A stretch of DNA of 64,000 nt from Bacteroidales bacterium (GTDB lineage Bacteria; Bacteroidota; Bacteroidia; Bacteroidales; F082): NCBI GenBank assembly GCA_016284305.1, contig JAEEON010000043.1, positions 1-64,000 on the forward strand, in the 5' to 3' direction. The notes under the pieces are model-generated. The model was not told the origin of the DNA. It saw only the letters and a list, made by a program, of their open reading frames with translations, and searched no databases. This document shows positions 7,386 to 16,416 of the stretch, piece after piece; positions within the stretch are counted from its first letter, which is position 1, and each line of letters starts with the position of its first letter. Both the position numbers and the translations under genes were made by a program.

Positions 7386-7928
7386 TTACTTCACTTTGAT
7401 GGAGTAAATGATGGGCATCACATAGTCGTCATACACTGAAGCCATCTCTTGGTCGTATTTCACTGAACCGGAAACGGTGTGGTCTTTTCCGTTGGAGATA
7501 ATGAAAAAGTGGTTAAACTCTTCGTCATTTTTCAGCAAGGCTTTCGCAACATAGCCCTTCACTTCAGGCTTGCCAACAGCTTCCCAGCCTTGGTTTTCGA
7601 GCAGTCCAATAAAATTCTTGACAGTTTCCTTGAGTTTAATCTCCCTTGTGCCCCAAGAGCTGAAAGTGGCGTCGATGAACACGCTGCCATCATCGTTGGA
7701 TAGGTTGACCATCTCGTCACCATCCCAAGAGATCTCCAAATCGTTGGGATAACTGATGGTGAAGCCCGAGCAATCGTACTCGGTGAAGTTGTCGGGAATC
7801 ACTACTTCCACCTTGGGCTCGTCTGCTTCTTTGTTCCCCTTGGTGTTTCCACTATTGTTGCTGCCATTGTTGCCACATGCAGCTAAAAACAGGCAGGTTG
7901 TAACTGCCATAAACAGTACTTTTTTCAT
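7386..7928 (-). CDS. Lipoprotein, uncharacterised
   Basis: 180 residues beginning with a signal peptide and lipobox (MKKVLFMAVTTCLFLAAC; lipidated Cys18), a Gly/Asn-rich linker, then a compact domain with FTISYPNDLEISWD, reminiscent of PsbP-like folds that bind small ligands, though this is only a fold guess. A single gene with its own promoter (TATATTTG on minus strand at 7978-7985) and terminator, divergent from dnaE. Confidence 0.8.
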   Translation of the reverse strand: MKKVLFMAVTTCLFLAACGNNGSNNSGNTKGNKEADEPKVEVVIPDNFTEYDCSGFTISYPNDLEISWDGDEMVNLSNDDGSVFIDATFSSWGTREIKLKETVKNFIGLLENQGWEAVGKPEVKGYVAKALLKNDEEFNHFFIISNGKDHTVSGSVKYDQEMASVYDDYVMPIIYSIKVK

Positions 7929-7977
7929 AGTTTTGATATTTAATTGATTCGTTGTTGTCAGTCGTTAAAAACTTTTG

Positions 7978-8035
7978 CAAATATAAAAAAAGTGGTGGTC
8001 GTTCTTGCGCCATCCCTAAAAACTATCTATCTTTG
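7978..8035. promoter_or_regulatory. Divergent promoters, lipoprotein and dnaE
   Basis: Minus strand: TATATTTG (CAAATATA at 7978-7985). Plus strand: TTG at 8005-8007, 20 bp, TATCTTTG at 8028-8035, a full consensus for dnaE. Confidence 0.65.
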
Positions 8036-8052
8036 AAAACCGAAAGCAGAAG

Positions 8053-8087
8053 CTTCTTACTTCTTACTTCTTACTTCTAACTTCTTA
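8053..8087. repeat. Heptad repeat in dnaE 5' leader
   Basis: Five tandem 7-bp units CTTCTTA (one is CTTCTAA), ending six bases before the dnaE ATG and lying within the predicted leader RNA. One of six short tandem tracts in the window, five with a 7-bp period and one with an 8-bp period. Confidence 0.85.
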
Positions 8088-8093
8088 AAACAC

Positions 8094-11000
8094 ATGTTTT
8101 TAATCTTCGATACCGAGACCACTGGTCTTCCGAAAAATGATAACGCCCCCTTAACGGATTTCGACAACTGGCCGCGTTTGGTGCAACTGGCTTGGCAACT
8201 TCACGATGCCAAAGGCAACCTCGTGGAGAACTATAACCTGCTGGTGAAGCCGGACGGTTTCATCATCCCCATCGAAGCCAAAATGGTGCATGGCATCTCA
8301 ACGGAACACGCCACAAAATATGGCTTGCCGCTCCATGAGGTGCTCGACACTTTCCTGAAATCTGCGGAGAAAGCCAAATATTTTGTGGGCCATAATATCG
8401 ACTTCGATCTTAATATCGTAGGTTGTGAGTTCCTTCGTGACCGAGGCTCAAACCCGTTGATGGCCTGGCCTCGGGTGGACACTTGTACCGAGAAGACAGC
8501 CGAATTCTGCAAGCTGCCCGGTGGCAAAGGAGGCAAGTTCAAGTTGCCTAAGCTGAATGAATTCCATGAGATCCTCTTTGGCTCCAGATTCGATTCGGCC
8601 CATAACGCCTCGGCTGACGTACAGGCTACCGCCCGCGTGTTTCTGGAACTCGTCCGTATTGGCGTCCTTGGTCGTAATGAGATGCCCGAAAAGGAACAGT
8701 TCTTTGAGGACTTTCGTGCGGCCAATCCCGATAAGATTCAACCTGCCGACATCGTTATCACAAGCAACTTCGACGAGATTGAAGCGGAAGAGGATAAGCT
8801 GGAAGAACAACGTGAAATGGGTAACTATGTGCCACAGCACTTCACCCATCTCCACGTCCACTCGCATTACTCCATCCTCGACGGCATGTCGAAGGTGCCT
8901 GACCTTGTCGATAAATGCCTTAAGAATGGCATGTACTCCATCGCCCTTACTGACCATGGCAACATGTTTGGTATCAAGGAGTTCGCTGATTATGTCAACA
9001 AGGTCAACGGGAAAGTCAAAGATAAAATAAAGGAGATTGAAAAAGAGAAGAGTCTAATAGAAAAAGACGAAAGCGGTGAGTTGGGAGAAGAAGAAAAAAT
9101 GGCCAAAATTGCCGACCTCAACACTCAACTCACAACACTCAACTCTCAATTTTTCAAGCCGATCTATGGCATCGAGACGTATTGCGCGCCAGTAAGCATC
9201 AACAAACGCGATGGACGTCAAGACCGCGGCTGGCACCTCATCTTATTGGCCAAAAACAAACAAGGTTACCATAGCCTCTGTAAACTCAGCTCCATCGCCT
9301 ATACCGACGGCTTCTATTATAACCCACGCATCGACCATAGCCTTCTTGAGAAATACCATGAAGGCCTGATCTGTTGCTCCGCCTGTCTCGGTGGTGAATT
9401 GCCCCAAAAGATTTTGAACGGCGACATGGTGGGCGCAGCCCAGACCGTGAAATGGTTTAAAGACCTTTTTGGTGATGACTATTATATTGAGTTACAACGT
9501 CATAAAACCGATAAGCCCGGTGGCGACACCTCCGTGTATGAACGCCAGAAAGAAGTTAATAAGGTGCTGATCGACCTTGCTCGTAAAACCAACACGAAAC
9601 TGGTGGCAACCAACGACGTCCACTTCGTGGAAGAGGACCATGCCGAGGCTCACGACCGTCTCATCTGTCTTAGTACCGGAAAAGACCTTGACGATCCCAC
9701 CAGGATGCACTACACCAAACAAGAATGGCTTAAAACCCCAGCAGAGATGGGGGCTATCTTCTCCGATATCCCTGAGGCCCTCGAGAACACACAGGAGATT
9801 GTTGATAAGGTAGAGACCTATAGCATCGACTCCGATCCGCTGATGCCTGAATTTCCCATCCCTGAAGACTTTGGCACCGTGGAAACTTACCGCCAGAAAT
9901 ATACAGAGGAGGATCTTTTCAACGAGTTCACCCGTGACGAGCATGGCAAGGAGATCATGAGCCGTGAGGAAGGGGAGAAGAAGATCAAGAAAATGGGTGG
10001 CTATGACCGACTTTACCGTATCAAGCTCGAAGCGGACTATCTCGCCAAACTCACCTGGGAAGGCGCCAAGATGCGCTATGGCGATCCGCTTACCGATGAG
10101 CAGAAAGAACGCATCATCTTCGAGCTCCATGTGATGAAGACCATGGGTTTCCCAGGCTATTTCTTGATCGTGAGCGACTACATCCGTGCAGCCCGTGAGG
10201 AACTGGGCGTGTCCGTCGGTCCTGGCCGTGGCTCCGCAGCTGGCTCAGTGGTGGCCTATTGCCTTAAGATTACTGACCTCGACCCGCTGAAGTACGACCT
10301 CCTGTTTGAACGTTTCCTTAACCCCGACCGTATCTCGCTTCCCGATATTGACGTGGACTTCGACGACGACGGCCGTGGCCGCGTGCTCGACTGGATCACC
10401 AAGAAATACGGCAAGGAGAAAGTGGCACACATCATCACCTACGGCACCATGGCGGCTAAGTCGGCCATCCAAGACGTGGGTCGCGTGCAGAAGGTGCCGC
10501 TCTCTGAAGTGGCCCGGATCAAGAGTTTCATCCCGGATCGCAGCTTCCCCGACAACATTAAGGATGAGAAAGGTAAGTCGCCCAAAGTGAACCTCAAGAA
10601 CTGTTACAAGTATGTCGATGAGCTCAAGAAGATGGTGGAAGGTCCCGATGAGAATGTCTCCACCATGCTGACCTACGCTCAGGAACTTGAGGATACTAAT
10701 CGGCAGGTGGGCATCCATGCCTGTGGCGTCATCATCGGTGCCTCCGACCTCACTGACGTGGCTCCCGTGGCTACCATCAAAGACAAGGAAACCAACGAAG
10801 ACGTGGTGGTGACCCAATACGATGGTCATGTCATTGAGACCGTGGGCCTCATCAAGATGGACTTCCTGGGACTGAAGACTTTGACGTTGATAAAGGATGC
10901 CTTGAAGAACATCAAGAAGACTCGGGGCATCGACATCGACATCGACCATATCCCCATCGATGACCCTGAGACTTATGCCCTTTATTCCGCCGGCAACACC

Positions 11001-12734
11001 ATCGGTACCTTCCAGTTCGAGTCGCCCGGTATGCAGAAATACCTCCGTGAACTACAGCCCTCGGTCATTGGCGACATCATCGCTATGAATGCACTCTACC
11101 GCCCGGGCCCGATGGACAACATTCCTGACTTCATCGCCCGCAAGCAGGGTAGGCAAGAGATCAAGTACGACTTCAACTGCATGGAGAAGTACCTCAAGGA
11201 TACCTACGGCATCTGTGTCTATCAAGAGCAGGTGATGTTGCTTTCGCGTGAGTTGGCAAACTTTACCAGAGGTGAGTCGGATACCTTGCGTAAAGCTATG
11301 GGTAAGAAGCAGTTAGCAAAGATGGAGGAGCTCTATGGCAAGTTCATGAAACAAGGGGTGGAAAAACTTACCAAGACCGAAGGATTGCCCGAAGACGAGG
11401 TGAAGAAACGTCTGGAGAAGATTTGGGAAGAATGGAAGAAGTTTGCTTCCTACGCCTTCAACAAATCACATGCTGCCTGCTATAGTTGGGTCTCCTACCA
11501 AACGGCTTATCTTAAGGCGCATTATCCTGCTGAGTTCATGGCTGCCGTGCTCAACAACGAGTTGGGCGATATCAAGCAGGTGACCTTTATGATGGAGGAG
11601 TGCAAACGGATGCACATTGAGGTGCTTGGCCCCGATGTCAACGAGTCGGAATACGAGTTCTCCGTTAACGAGAAAGGTCAGATTCGTTTCGGAATGGGAG
11701 GAATCCGTAATGTGGGCGAGTCAGCCATTTCAGGCATTATCGACGAACGTAATGCCAACGGACGTTTCAAGGACTTTACCGACTTTTTGCTGCGTTGTGC
11801 CGACAAAGGCTTGAATCGCAGGGCCTTAGAGAGCATGGATACGGCGGGCTGTTTCGACAACTTCCCCAATTTCCATCGTGCCATGCTGTTTTATATGCCT
11901 GTCAACGACTCGGTGCCCTTCAGTGAGCGTGCCCTGCGCATGGTGGCTTCCTATAACGAAAGGAAGAACTCGGCGCAGATGGACCTCTTTGGCATGGGCA
12001 GCGATAGCACGGGAGAGACGCTTACGTTGCCGTTCCCTAACTGCGAACGCTGGTCAAAGCTTAAAGAGCTTCAGATGGAACTGGACAGTATCGGGTTCTA
12101 CATCAGCTCTCACCCCATGGATTCGTTCAACATCCCGTTGAGATTCTTCAGCAACACCACCGTGGAATCCATGAAGACCGCCATGGCCAACCCTGAGAAA
12201 TACAATGGATTCTCGGTGAGGCTCGGCGGGCAGATTACTAAGGCGGAGCATCTGCTTTCAAAGAAAAACACTTCTTACGGACGTTTCACCATTGAAGACA
12301 AGACAGGAGCCTTTTCGTTTAGTATGTTCAGTGAGAACTACGCAAAAAACAAAGGGTTGCTGGAAGAAGGGCAGTTTGTGTTGCTGATAGGGACACTCTC
12401 TGCACCTCGTTGGAGACAAGGTGATGAGCAAGATGCCGTTCCGAAGGATTTGGAGTTGCGCGTCAACGAGGTGAGGCTGTTGGATTCATTGCTTGAAAAC
12501 ACGGGTAAGAAGGTGATCTTCAAGCTCGATGTGGCTCAGATGAACGAAGGCTCCATCGACGAATTCATTCGTATGGTGAAAGATCATCCTGGCAAGCAGT
12601 CGTATAGCCTCCATCTCTTCGATTCCAACATGAAGCTTGCATGCAACATGTCGCCCTACAGCGGCGGAGTGGCTGCTCATGAGGTGCTGCCTATGGTGGA
12701 GAAACTGCCTTATGCGGATTTTGATTTGAAATGA
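8094..12734 (+). CDS. dnaE: DNA polymerase III alpha subunit with fused proofreading exonuclease
   Basis: 1546 residues, the replicative polymerase. Order: DEDDh exonuclease (IFDTETTG at 3-10; HNASADVQ near 185), PHP domain starting HLHVHSHYSILDG near 253, polymerase palm with LPDIDVDFDDDGRGR near 745-760 (catalytic aspartates), helix-hairpin-helix and OB-fold region toward the end. Usual DnaE is about 1160 residues; the extra length is the N-terminal exonuclease, a fusion seen in Bacteroidota. A charged coiled-coil insertion at about 305-352 interrupts the PHP domain, and its end (NTQLTTLNSQ) is encoded by a heptad repeat at 9120-9147. Full-consensus promoter at 8005-8035. Confidence 0.95.
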   Translation: MFLIFDTETTGLPKNDNAPLTDFDNWPRLVQLAWQLHDAKGNLVENYNLLVKPDGFIIPIEAKMVHGISTEHATKYGLPLHEVLDTFLKSAEKAKYFVGHNIDFDLNIVGCEFLRDRGSNPLMAWPRVDTCTEKTAEFCKLPGGKGGKFKLPKLNEFHEILFGSRFDSAHNASADVQATARVFLELVRIGVLGRNEMPEKEQFFEDFRAANPDKIQPADIVITSNFDEIEAEEDKLEEQREMGNYVPQHFTHLHVHSHYSILDGMSKVPDLVDKCLKNGMYSIALTDHGNMFGIKEFADYVNKVNGKVKDKIKEIEKEKSLIEKDESGELGEEEKMAKIADLNTQLTTLNSQFFKPIYGIETYCAPVSINKRDGRQDRGWHLILLAKNKQGYHSLCKLSSIAYTDGFYYNPRIDHSLLEKYHEGLICCSACLGGELPQKILNGDMVGAAQTVKWFKDLFGDDYYIELQRHKTDKPGGDTSVYERQKEVNKVLIDLARKTNTKLVATNDVHFVEEDHAEAHDRLICLSTGKDLDDPTRMHYTKQEWLKTPAEMGAIFSDIPEALENTQEIVDKVETYSIDSDPLMPEFPIPEDFGTVETYRQKYTEEDLFNEFTRDEHGKEIMSREEGEKKIKKMGGYDRLYRIKLEADYLAKLTWEGAKMRYGDPLTDEQKERIIFELHVMKTMGFPGYFLIVSDYIRAAREELGVSVGPGRGSAAGSVVAYCLKITDLDPLKYDLLFERFLNPDRISLPDIDVDFDDDGRGRVLDWITKKYGKEKVAHIITYGTMAAKSAIQDVGRVQKVPLSEVARIKSFIPDRSFPDNIKDEKGKSPKVNLKNCYKYVDELKKMVEGPDENVSTMLTYAQELEDTNRQVGIHACGVIIGASDLTDVAPVATIKDKETNEDVVVTQYDGHVIETVGLIKMDFLGLKTLTLIKDALKNIKKTRGIDIDIDHIPIDDPETYALYSAGNTIGTFQFESPGMQKYLRELQPSVIGDIIAMNALYRPGPMDNIPDFIARKQGRQEIKYDFNCMEKYLKDTYGICVYQEQVMLLSRELANFTRGESDTLRKAMGKKQLAKMEELYGKFMKQGVEKLTKTEGLPEDEVKKRLEKIWEEWKKFASYAFNKSHAACYSWVSYQTAYLKAHYPAEFMAAVLNNELGDIKQVTFMMEECKRMHIEVLGPDVNESEYEFSVNEKGQIRFGMGGIRNVGESAISGIIDERNANGRFKDFTDFLLRCADKGLNRRALESMDTAGCFDNFPNFHRAMLFYMPVNDSVPFSERALRMVASYNERKNSAQMDLFGMGSDSTGETLTLPFPNCERWSKLKELQMELDSIGFYISSHPMDSFNIPLRFFSNTTVESMKTAMANPEKYNGFSVRLGGQITKAEHLLSKKNTSYGRFTIEDKTGAFSFSMFSENYAKNKGLLEEGQFVLLIGTLSAPRWRQGDEQDAVPKDLELRVNEVRLLDSLLENTGKKVIFKLDVAQMNEGSIDEFIRMVKDHPGKQSYSLHLFDSNMKLACNMSPYSGGVAAHEVLPMVEKLPYADFDLK
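9120..9147 (+). repeat. Heptad repeat inside dnaE
   Basis: Four 7-bp units (AACACTC, AACTCAC, AACACTC, AACTCTC) in frame within the linker that interrupts the PHP domain. Confidence 0.7.
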
Positions 12735-12776
12735 TTTCTCGTTGATTAAACTCATGTGTGATTCGGAAATAATTCT

Positions 12777-12784
12777 TATCTTTG
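12777..12784 (+). promoter_or_regulatory. -7 box of trxA
   Basis: TATCTTTG, 64 bases before the trxA ATG. Confidence 0.6.
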
Positions 12785-12848
12785 CACTTCGATTCTTTTG
12801 AAAACGAAAAGGAATTTTTATTTTATAAACATCTAACTAAACTGAAAA

Positions 12849-13169
12849 ATGGCTGTTATTCAAATGACTGACGACCGCTTTGAAGAAGTCGTCCTGAAAT
12901 CAGAACTTCCCGTTATGGTGGACTTCGGTGCCACTTGGTGTGGTCCCTGCAAGAAAGTTGAACCTCTGGTAGAGGAAATCTCTGAAGAGTATGCCGGCAA
13001 GATGATTGCCGTGAAATGCGACGTCGAGGAATGCCCCGGCACTGCCGCCAAGTTCGGCATCATGAACATCCCCACCGTTATCTATTTTAAGGGTGGACAA
13101 CCCGTCGATAAAAACGTTGGCGCCGCTCCTAAGAAAGTGTTTGTTGAAAAGTTAGAGAAATTGTTCTAA
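12849..13169 (+). CDS. trxA: Thioredoxin
   Basis: 106 residues with the active site WCGPC and the conserved cis-Pro segment NIPTVIYF. General cytoplasmic disulfide reductase fed by thioredoxin reductase. Own -7 box TATCTTTG at 12777-12784. The DUF58 gene starts one or two bases after its stop, so the pair is probably cotranscribed. Confidence 0.93.
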   Translation: MAVIQMTDDRFEEVVLKSELPVMVDFGATWCGPCKKVEPLVEEISEEYAGKMIAVKCDVEECPGTAAKFGIMNIPTVIYFKGGQPVDKNVGAAPKKVFVEKLEKLF

Positions 13170-13170
13170 T

Positions 13171-14106
13171 TTGAATTTCTCTATCGATAGGAATCGGCTC
13201 ACCCAGTTTGGGAGTCTGGAGTTTCTGGCACGGCAAATCGTGGAAGGCTTCATTACTGGCCTTCACAAAAGCCCGTTCCACGGTTTCTCCGTGGAGTTTG
13301 CCGAACACCGCCTCTACAACACGGGCGAGCCGATTCGTCATATCGACTGGAAACTCTATGGACGCACCGAGAAGCTCTTCGTGAAACGCTATGAAGAGGA
13401 GACCAACCTGCGCTGTCAGCTGGTCATCGACAAAAGCTCTAGCATGTGCTTCCCAGTGCGTGACAAAATCGACTTTCAGCATCCCAACAAATTGTTTTTC
13501 AGTGTCTATGCCGCCGCTTCGCTCATGGAGCTTATGCGCCGGCAACGTGATGCCGTTGGCCTCGACCTCTTTGACGAGGCCATCACATTCCATGAACCTG
13601 CAAAATCATCGGCAGTTCATAATAAGTTGATTTACAATGAGTTGGAAAAGCTTATTGATACTTACGACAAAGATCGGAAGAAAACCACCTCGACAGTGCA
13701 ATGTTTGCACCAAATTGCTGAGATGACTCACCGTCGTAGCTTGGTGGTGATCTTCACCGACATGCTCGACAGCCTTGACGATCATCGGAAGATGTTTGAG
13801 GCTTTGGAGCATCTGAAATACAACAAACATGAGGTCATCCTCTTTCATGTCTATGACGGAAAACAGGAGCTCGACCTCGACTTTGAGAATCGCCCGCATC
13901 GTTTCGTCGATTTGGAAACGGGCGAGACCATCAAGCTGAATCCTGTGGAGGTCCAGGAACGCTACCGCCAGCTGATGACGCAGCGCAAGGAGGACATCCT
14001 CAGGCATTGCTACCAATATCAAATCGACTATGTCGAAGCCGACATCAACAAGGACTATAACCAGGTTTTGACAAGCTATCTCATCAAACGGACTAAACTT
14101 TACTAA
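13171..14106 (+). CDS. DUF58/von Willebrand A-like protein
   Basis: 311 residues, starting at a TTG directly after the trxA stop because no ATG fits the conserved N-terminus (FGSLEFLARQIVEGFITGLHK). DUF58 signature EFAEHRLYNTGEPIRHIDWKLYGRTEKLFVKRYEEE, then a vWA-like fold with a MIDAS-type IDKSSSM. In Bacteroidota such proteins accompany MoxR ATPases and batA/batB genes, but none of those is nearby here. No signal peptide or membrane segment. Confidence 0.85.
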   Translation: MNFSIDRNRLTQFGSLEFLARQIVEGFITGLHKSPFHGFSVEFAEHRLYNTGEPIRHIDWKLYGRTEKLFVKRYEEETNLRCQLVIDKSSSMCFPVRDKIDFQHPNKLFFSVYAAASLMELMRRQRDAVGLDLFDEAITFHEPAKSSAVHNKLIYNELEKLIDTYDKDRKKTTSTVQCLHQIAEMTHRRSLVVIFTDMLDSLDDHRKMFEALEHLKYNKHEVILFHVYDGKQELDLDFENRPHRFVDLETGETIKLNPVEVQERYRQLMTQRKEDILRHCYQYQIDYVEADINKDYNQVLTSYLIKRTKLY

Positions 14107-14108
14107 CG

Positions 14109-15134
14109 ATGAAAAGAGGATTTGGAAGCGATAACCATTCGGGCGTTTGTCCCGAGGTTCTGGAAGCCATCATGCGTGTGAACAGGGATCATGCGTTGGC
14201 CTATGGTGACGATGAATATTGCGCGGCGACGGAGAAACGATTCCGTGAGCTCTTTGGCGAACAGTCGAGGGTGTTCTTCGCCTTCAACGGCACAGGATGC
14301 AACACCTTGTGTATCGATGCCATGGTGCGTTCGCATGAGGCTGTGGTGTGTGCTGAGACCGCCCATATCAACGTGGATGAGTGTGGCGCCCCCCAGCGTA
14401 TCGTTGGCTGTCGTCTGCTTACTGTGGCCACTCCTGATGGCAAGCTGACCCCCGAGTTGGTGAAGACCCGTCTGCATGGTTTTGGCTTCGAGCACCATTC
14501 GCAGCCTAAGGCCATCAGTATCACCCAGCCCACCGAGGTGGGTACGCTTTATACTCTTGATGAGATCAAAGCTTTGGTGGACCTGGCCCGTGAGTACAAC
14601 ATGTATGTCCACATCGACGGCGCCCGTTTGGGTAATGCTGCTGTGGCTTTGGGATGCACCTTCAAGGAGATGACCACTGACCTTGGTGTGGATGCCGTCT
14701 CGTTTGGCGGTACCAAAAACGGACTGATGATGGGGGAGGCAGTGGTGTTGTTGAATCCCGAGCTGGCTCCCGACTTCAAATACCGTCGCAAGCAGGCCAT
14801 GCAGCTTTGTTCGAAGATGCGTTTCATCGCTGCCCAGTTCGATGCTTATTTCGACAACGACCTGTGGCGTCGCAACGCTGAGCATAGCAACCGCATGGCG
14901 CAGCTGCTCTATCAAGCCGTGAAGGACATCCCCGGGGTGGAGATCGTCTATCCGGTGCAGGCCAACGGTGTATTCGCCAAGCTGCCTCGCAAGGTCTGGA
15001 AAGAGTTGCAAAACCACTGTTTCTTCTACGATTGGGATGAGGACGCCGACGTGGTGCGTTGGATGTGCGCCTTCGACACTACTGAAGAAGATATAGCCCT
15101 GTTCGCGGCAAAACTGCGAGAGCTGATGAGTTGA
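14109..15134 (+). CDS. Low-specificity L-threonine aldolase / beta-eliminating lyase
   Basis: 341 residues of the fold-type I PLP family. Visible: SDNHSGVCPEVLEAI at the start, GTGCNTLCIDAM (cofactor phosphate region), HIDGARLGNAAVALG (PLP-stacking Asp), and SFGGTKNGLMMGEAVV with the PLP-binding Lys. It splits threonine or allo-threonine into glycine and acetaldehyde. It follows the DUF58 gene by two bases. Confidence 0.9.
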   Translation: MKRGFGSDNHSGVCPEVLEAIMRVNRDHALAYGDDEYCAATEKRFRELFGEQSRVFFAFNGTGCNTLCIDAMVRSHEAVVCAETAHINVDECGAPQRIVGCRLLTVATPDGKLTPELVKTRLHGFGFEHHSQPKAISITQPTEVGTLYTLDEIKALVDLAREYNMYVHIDGARLGNAAVALGCTFKEMTTDLGVDAVSFGGTKNGLMMGEAVVLLNPELAPDFKYRRKQAMQLCSKMRFIAAQFDAYFDNDLWRRNAEHSNRMAQLLYQAVKDIPGVEIVYPVQANGVFAKLPRKVWKELQNHCFFYDWDEDADVVRWMCAFDTTEEDIALFAAKLRELMS

Positions 15135-15178
15135 GATGTGTTCTCTCTTGGCAGTCTGTGACGCGATAGGGGTTTACG

Positions 15179-16090
15179 TCATTGATAGCGTTTGAGGGAG
15201 TTCCGTAATGTTTTCTTAATCTCGTTGCGAAGGCTCTGCGGTTCCAGCACTTCCAAGTCGTCGCCTTCTTTAAGAATTTCGTGTAGGAAATCCTTTGAGG
15301 GAACTAGAAAGTATTCAAAGTCAGAATAGTTTTTTCCGGTGGCGATTTCTTTCTGAGAAGGGTGTTTTGGCAGAGATTTCATCAGGGATATCATGATTTT
15401 TCCATGGGCACGTAAGACGATGCGTACTGGTTGTTCATTTTCTCCAATGAAGACGCCGAAATAATTCTTGAAGAAGTCGGCAGCATTGAATGAGGGATCC
15501 GTTTTGAATGGTTGTTTTGTTTCTTCGAGGTTGATGATTCGGTCGAGGGCGTAGATGCGAAGTCCTTCTGTGTTTTGGTGTTTTTTCCCAAGCAGGTACC
15601 ATCGTTGGCGGAACACTTTGAGGCAATAGGGTTCGATGTCACTGGTTTTAGGAGAGGATGCATCGAATCCTTGGTGAGTCATTTTGAGGACGTGGCTGTT
15701 TTTGATTGCGTTGATGATAGTTTGAAGGTATTCTAATCCTTCGGGAATTTCTTCCAGCACGAGTCGGTCTTTGATGGATAAACTATCAACGAGTATATTG
15801 TTGACGGTGAGGGTTTGCAGCATCCAATTCTGGGTTGTGTGTTCGCGAAGGGTTTCGGGGTTGTTGATGTAGTATTGGTGTTTGTCGTTGTTATCGCAAT
15901 TGATGATGATTCCAAACATGTCTTCTATGGCTTGTCGTAGGCGGTAGAAGGTGGTTCTTGATAGAGGTTTGTGCTCGTTGAGGTTGTCTTCGAGCCAAAG
16001 TTTTTGGATTCGGTTGAGGCTGATTTTTCTGGATTGCAAAATGGTGTTTACCAGCCAGATGTATTGGCGGAAGGTGTCGGTATTTCTCAT
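15179..16090 (-). CDS. WYL-domain regulator beside cas9
   Basis: 303 residues with N-terminal HTH region (RQYIWLVNTILQSRKISLNRIQKLW; SRTTFYRLRQAIEDMFG) and a WYL domain (MTHQGFD, PYCLKVFRQRWYLLGKK, RIYALDRI). Transcribed away from tracrRNA and cas9 and separated from them by 352 bases that contain two inverted repeats. WYL proteins are established regulators or accessory factors of several CRISPR-Cas types, so a role in controlling this locus is a reasonable inference. Promoter on minus strand: TATATTTG (CAAATATA at about 16110-16117). Paralogue of the gene at 3379-4284. Confidence 0.88.
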   Translation of the reverse strand: MRNTDTFRQYIWLVNTILQSRKISLNRIQKLWLEDNLNEHKPLSRTTFYRLRQAIEDMFGIIINCDNNDKHQYYINNPETLREHTTQNWMLQTLTVNNILVDSLSIKDRLVLEEIPEGLEYLQTIINAIKNSHVLKMTHQGFDASSPKTSDIEPYCLKVFRQRWYLLGKKHQNTEGLRIYALDRIINLEETKQPFKTDPSFNAADFFKNYFGVFIGENEQPVRIVLRAHGKIMISLMKSLPKHPSQKEIATGKNYSDFEYFLVPSKDFLHEILKEGDDLEVLEPQSLRNEIKKTLRNSLKRYQ

Positions 16091-16133
16091 AATTAGTATG
16101 ATTTTTTTTGCAAATATAGCTTTTTTTAAACAT

Positions 16134-16150
16134 GTTTCATGTTTTGAAAC
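16134..16150. promoter_or_regulatory. Inverted repeat, candidate operator 1
   Basis: GTTTCA-N5-TGAAAC, perfect six-base arms. It lies just upstream of the WYL gene promoter and just before a plus-strand TATCTTTG box (16162-16169). Confidence 0.5.
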
Positions 16151-16161
16151 AGGTGGGGTTG

Positions 16162-16169
16162 TATCTTTG
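16162..16169 (+). promoter_or_regulatory. Plus-strand -7 box in WYL-cas9 gap
   Basis: TATCTTTG matches TAnnTTTG; no TTG at 19-20 bp upstream. Predicted start near 16175, just before the inverted repeat at 16184-16201. A transcript from here would be antisense to tracrRNA and could read into cas9. Confidence 0.4.
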
Positions 16170-16183
16170 CAAGATAGGAGGAA

Positions 16184-16201
16184 CTATGTTCGTGAACATA
16201 G
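16184..16201. promoter_or_regulatory. Inverted repeat, candidate operator 2
   Basis: CTATGTTC-GT-GAACATAG, perfect eight-base arms with a two-base spacer, immediately downstream of the predicted start from the box at 16162-16169. Candidate binding site for the adjacent WYL regulator. Confidence 0.55.
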
Positions 16202-16239
16202 CAATTGTATTGTATGTTTTTGATAAGTGTTATAAGTGA
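16186..16239 (+). CDS. Possible 17-residue leader peptide
   Basis: ATG at 16186, preceded at the correct distance by AGGAGG (TAGGAGGAACTATG), opens a 17-codon frame MFVNIAIVLYVFDKCYK ending in TGA. Strong Shine-Dalgarno sequences are unusual in Bacteroidota, which is why it is listed; chance remains likely. It would be made from the transcript starting near 16175. Confidence 0.25.
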   Translation: MFVNIAIVLYVFDKCYK

Positions 16240-16261
16240 TTGTTTGTGCGGGGGAGAAAAG

Positions 16262-16343
16262 AAAAAAAGCCCTACGGAATACGCAAGGCTTAGAAATCTT
16301 CGGCTTATAGCCTTATTGTGAAAAGTCTTTCATTTATGTAACT
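16262..16343 (-). ncRNA. tracrRNA of the type II-C system
   Basis: Minus-strand promoter TATTTTTG (16356-16349) gives a start near 16343. The RNA contains an anti-repeat at 16333-16315 (AUGAAAGACUUUUCACAAU) that pairs with the first 17 or so bases of the minus-strand CRISPR repeat (GUUGUGAAUUGCUUUCA) through two helices separated by a small bulge, as in other Cas9 systems. Then comes AAUAAGGCUAUAAGCCG with a GGCU/AGCC hairpin (nexus), then AAGCC...GGGCUU followed by a T7 run as terminator. The ACAAUAAGGC core is shared with known type II-C tracrRNAs. About 80 nt. It fixes the direction of crRNA transcription as minus strand. Confidence 0.88.
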
Positions 16344-16408
16344 CACTGCAAAAATAGTAAAAAAAACTTAAAAGCAAGAAAAAAATAAATAATTGATATT
16401 AATTTTAG

Positions 16409-16416
16409 TATATTTG
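16409..16416 (+). promoter_or_regulatory. -7 box of cas9
   Basis: TATATTTG, 27 bases before the cas9 ATG; AT-rich surroundings without a clear TTG. Confidence 0.5.

Noticed and set aside
12849-15134. trxA-DUF58-aldolase as a novel functional operon
   Set aside because: Tight spacing only; the families have no known joint role and each is a common core gene.
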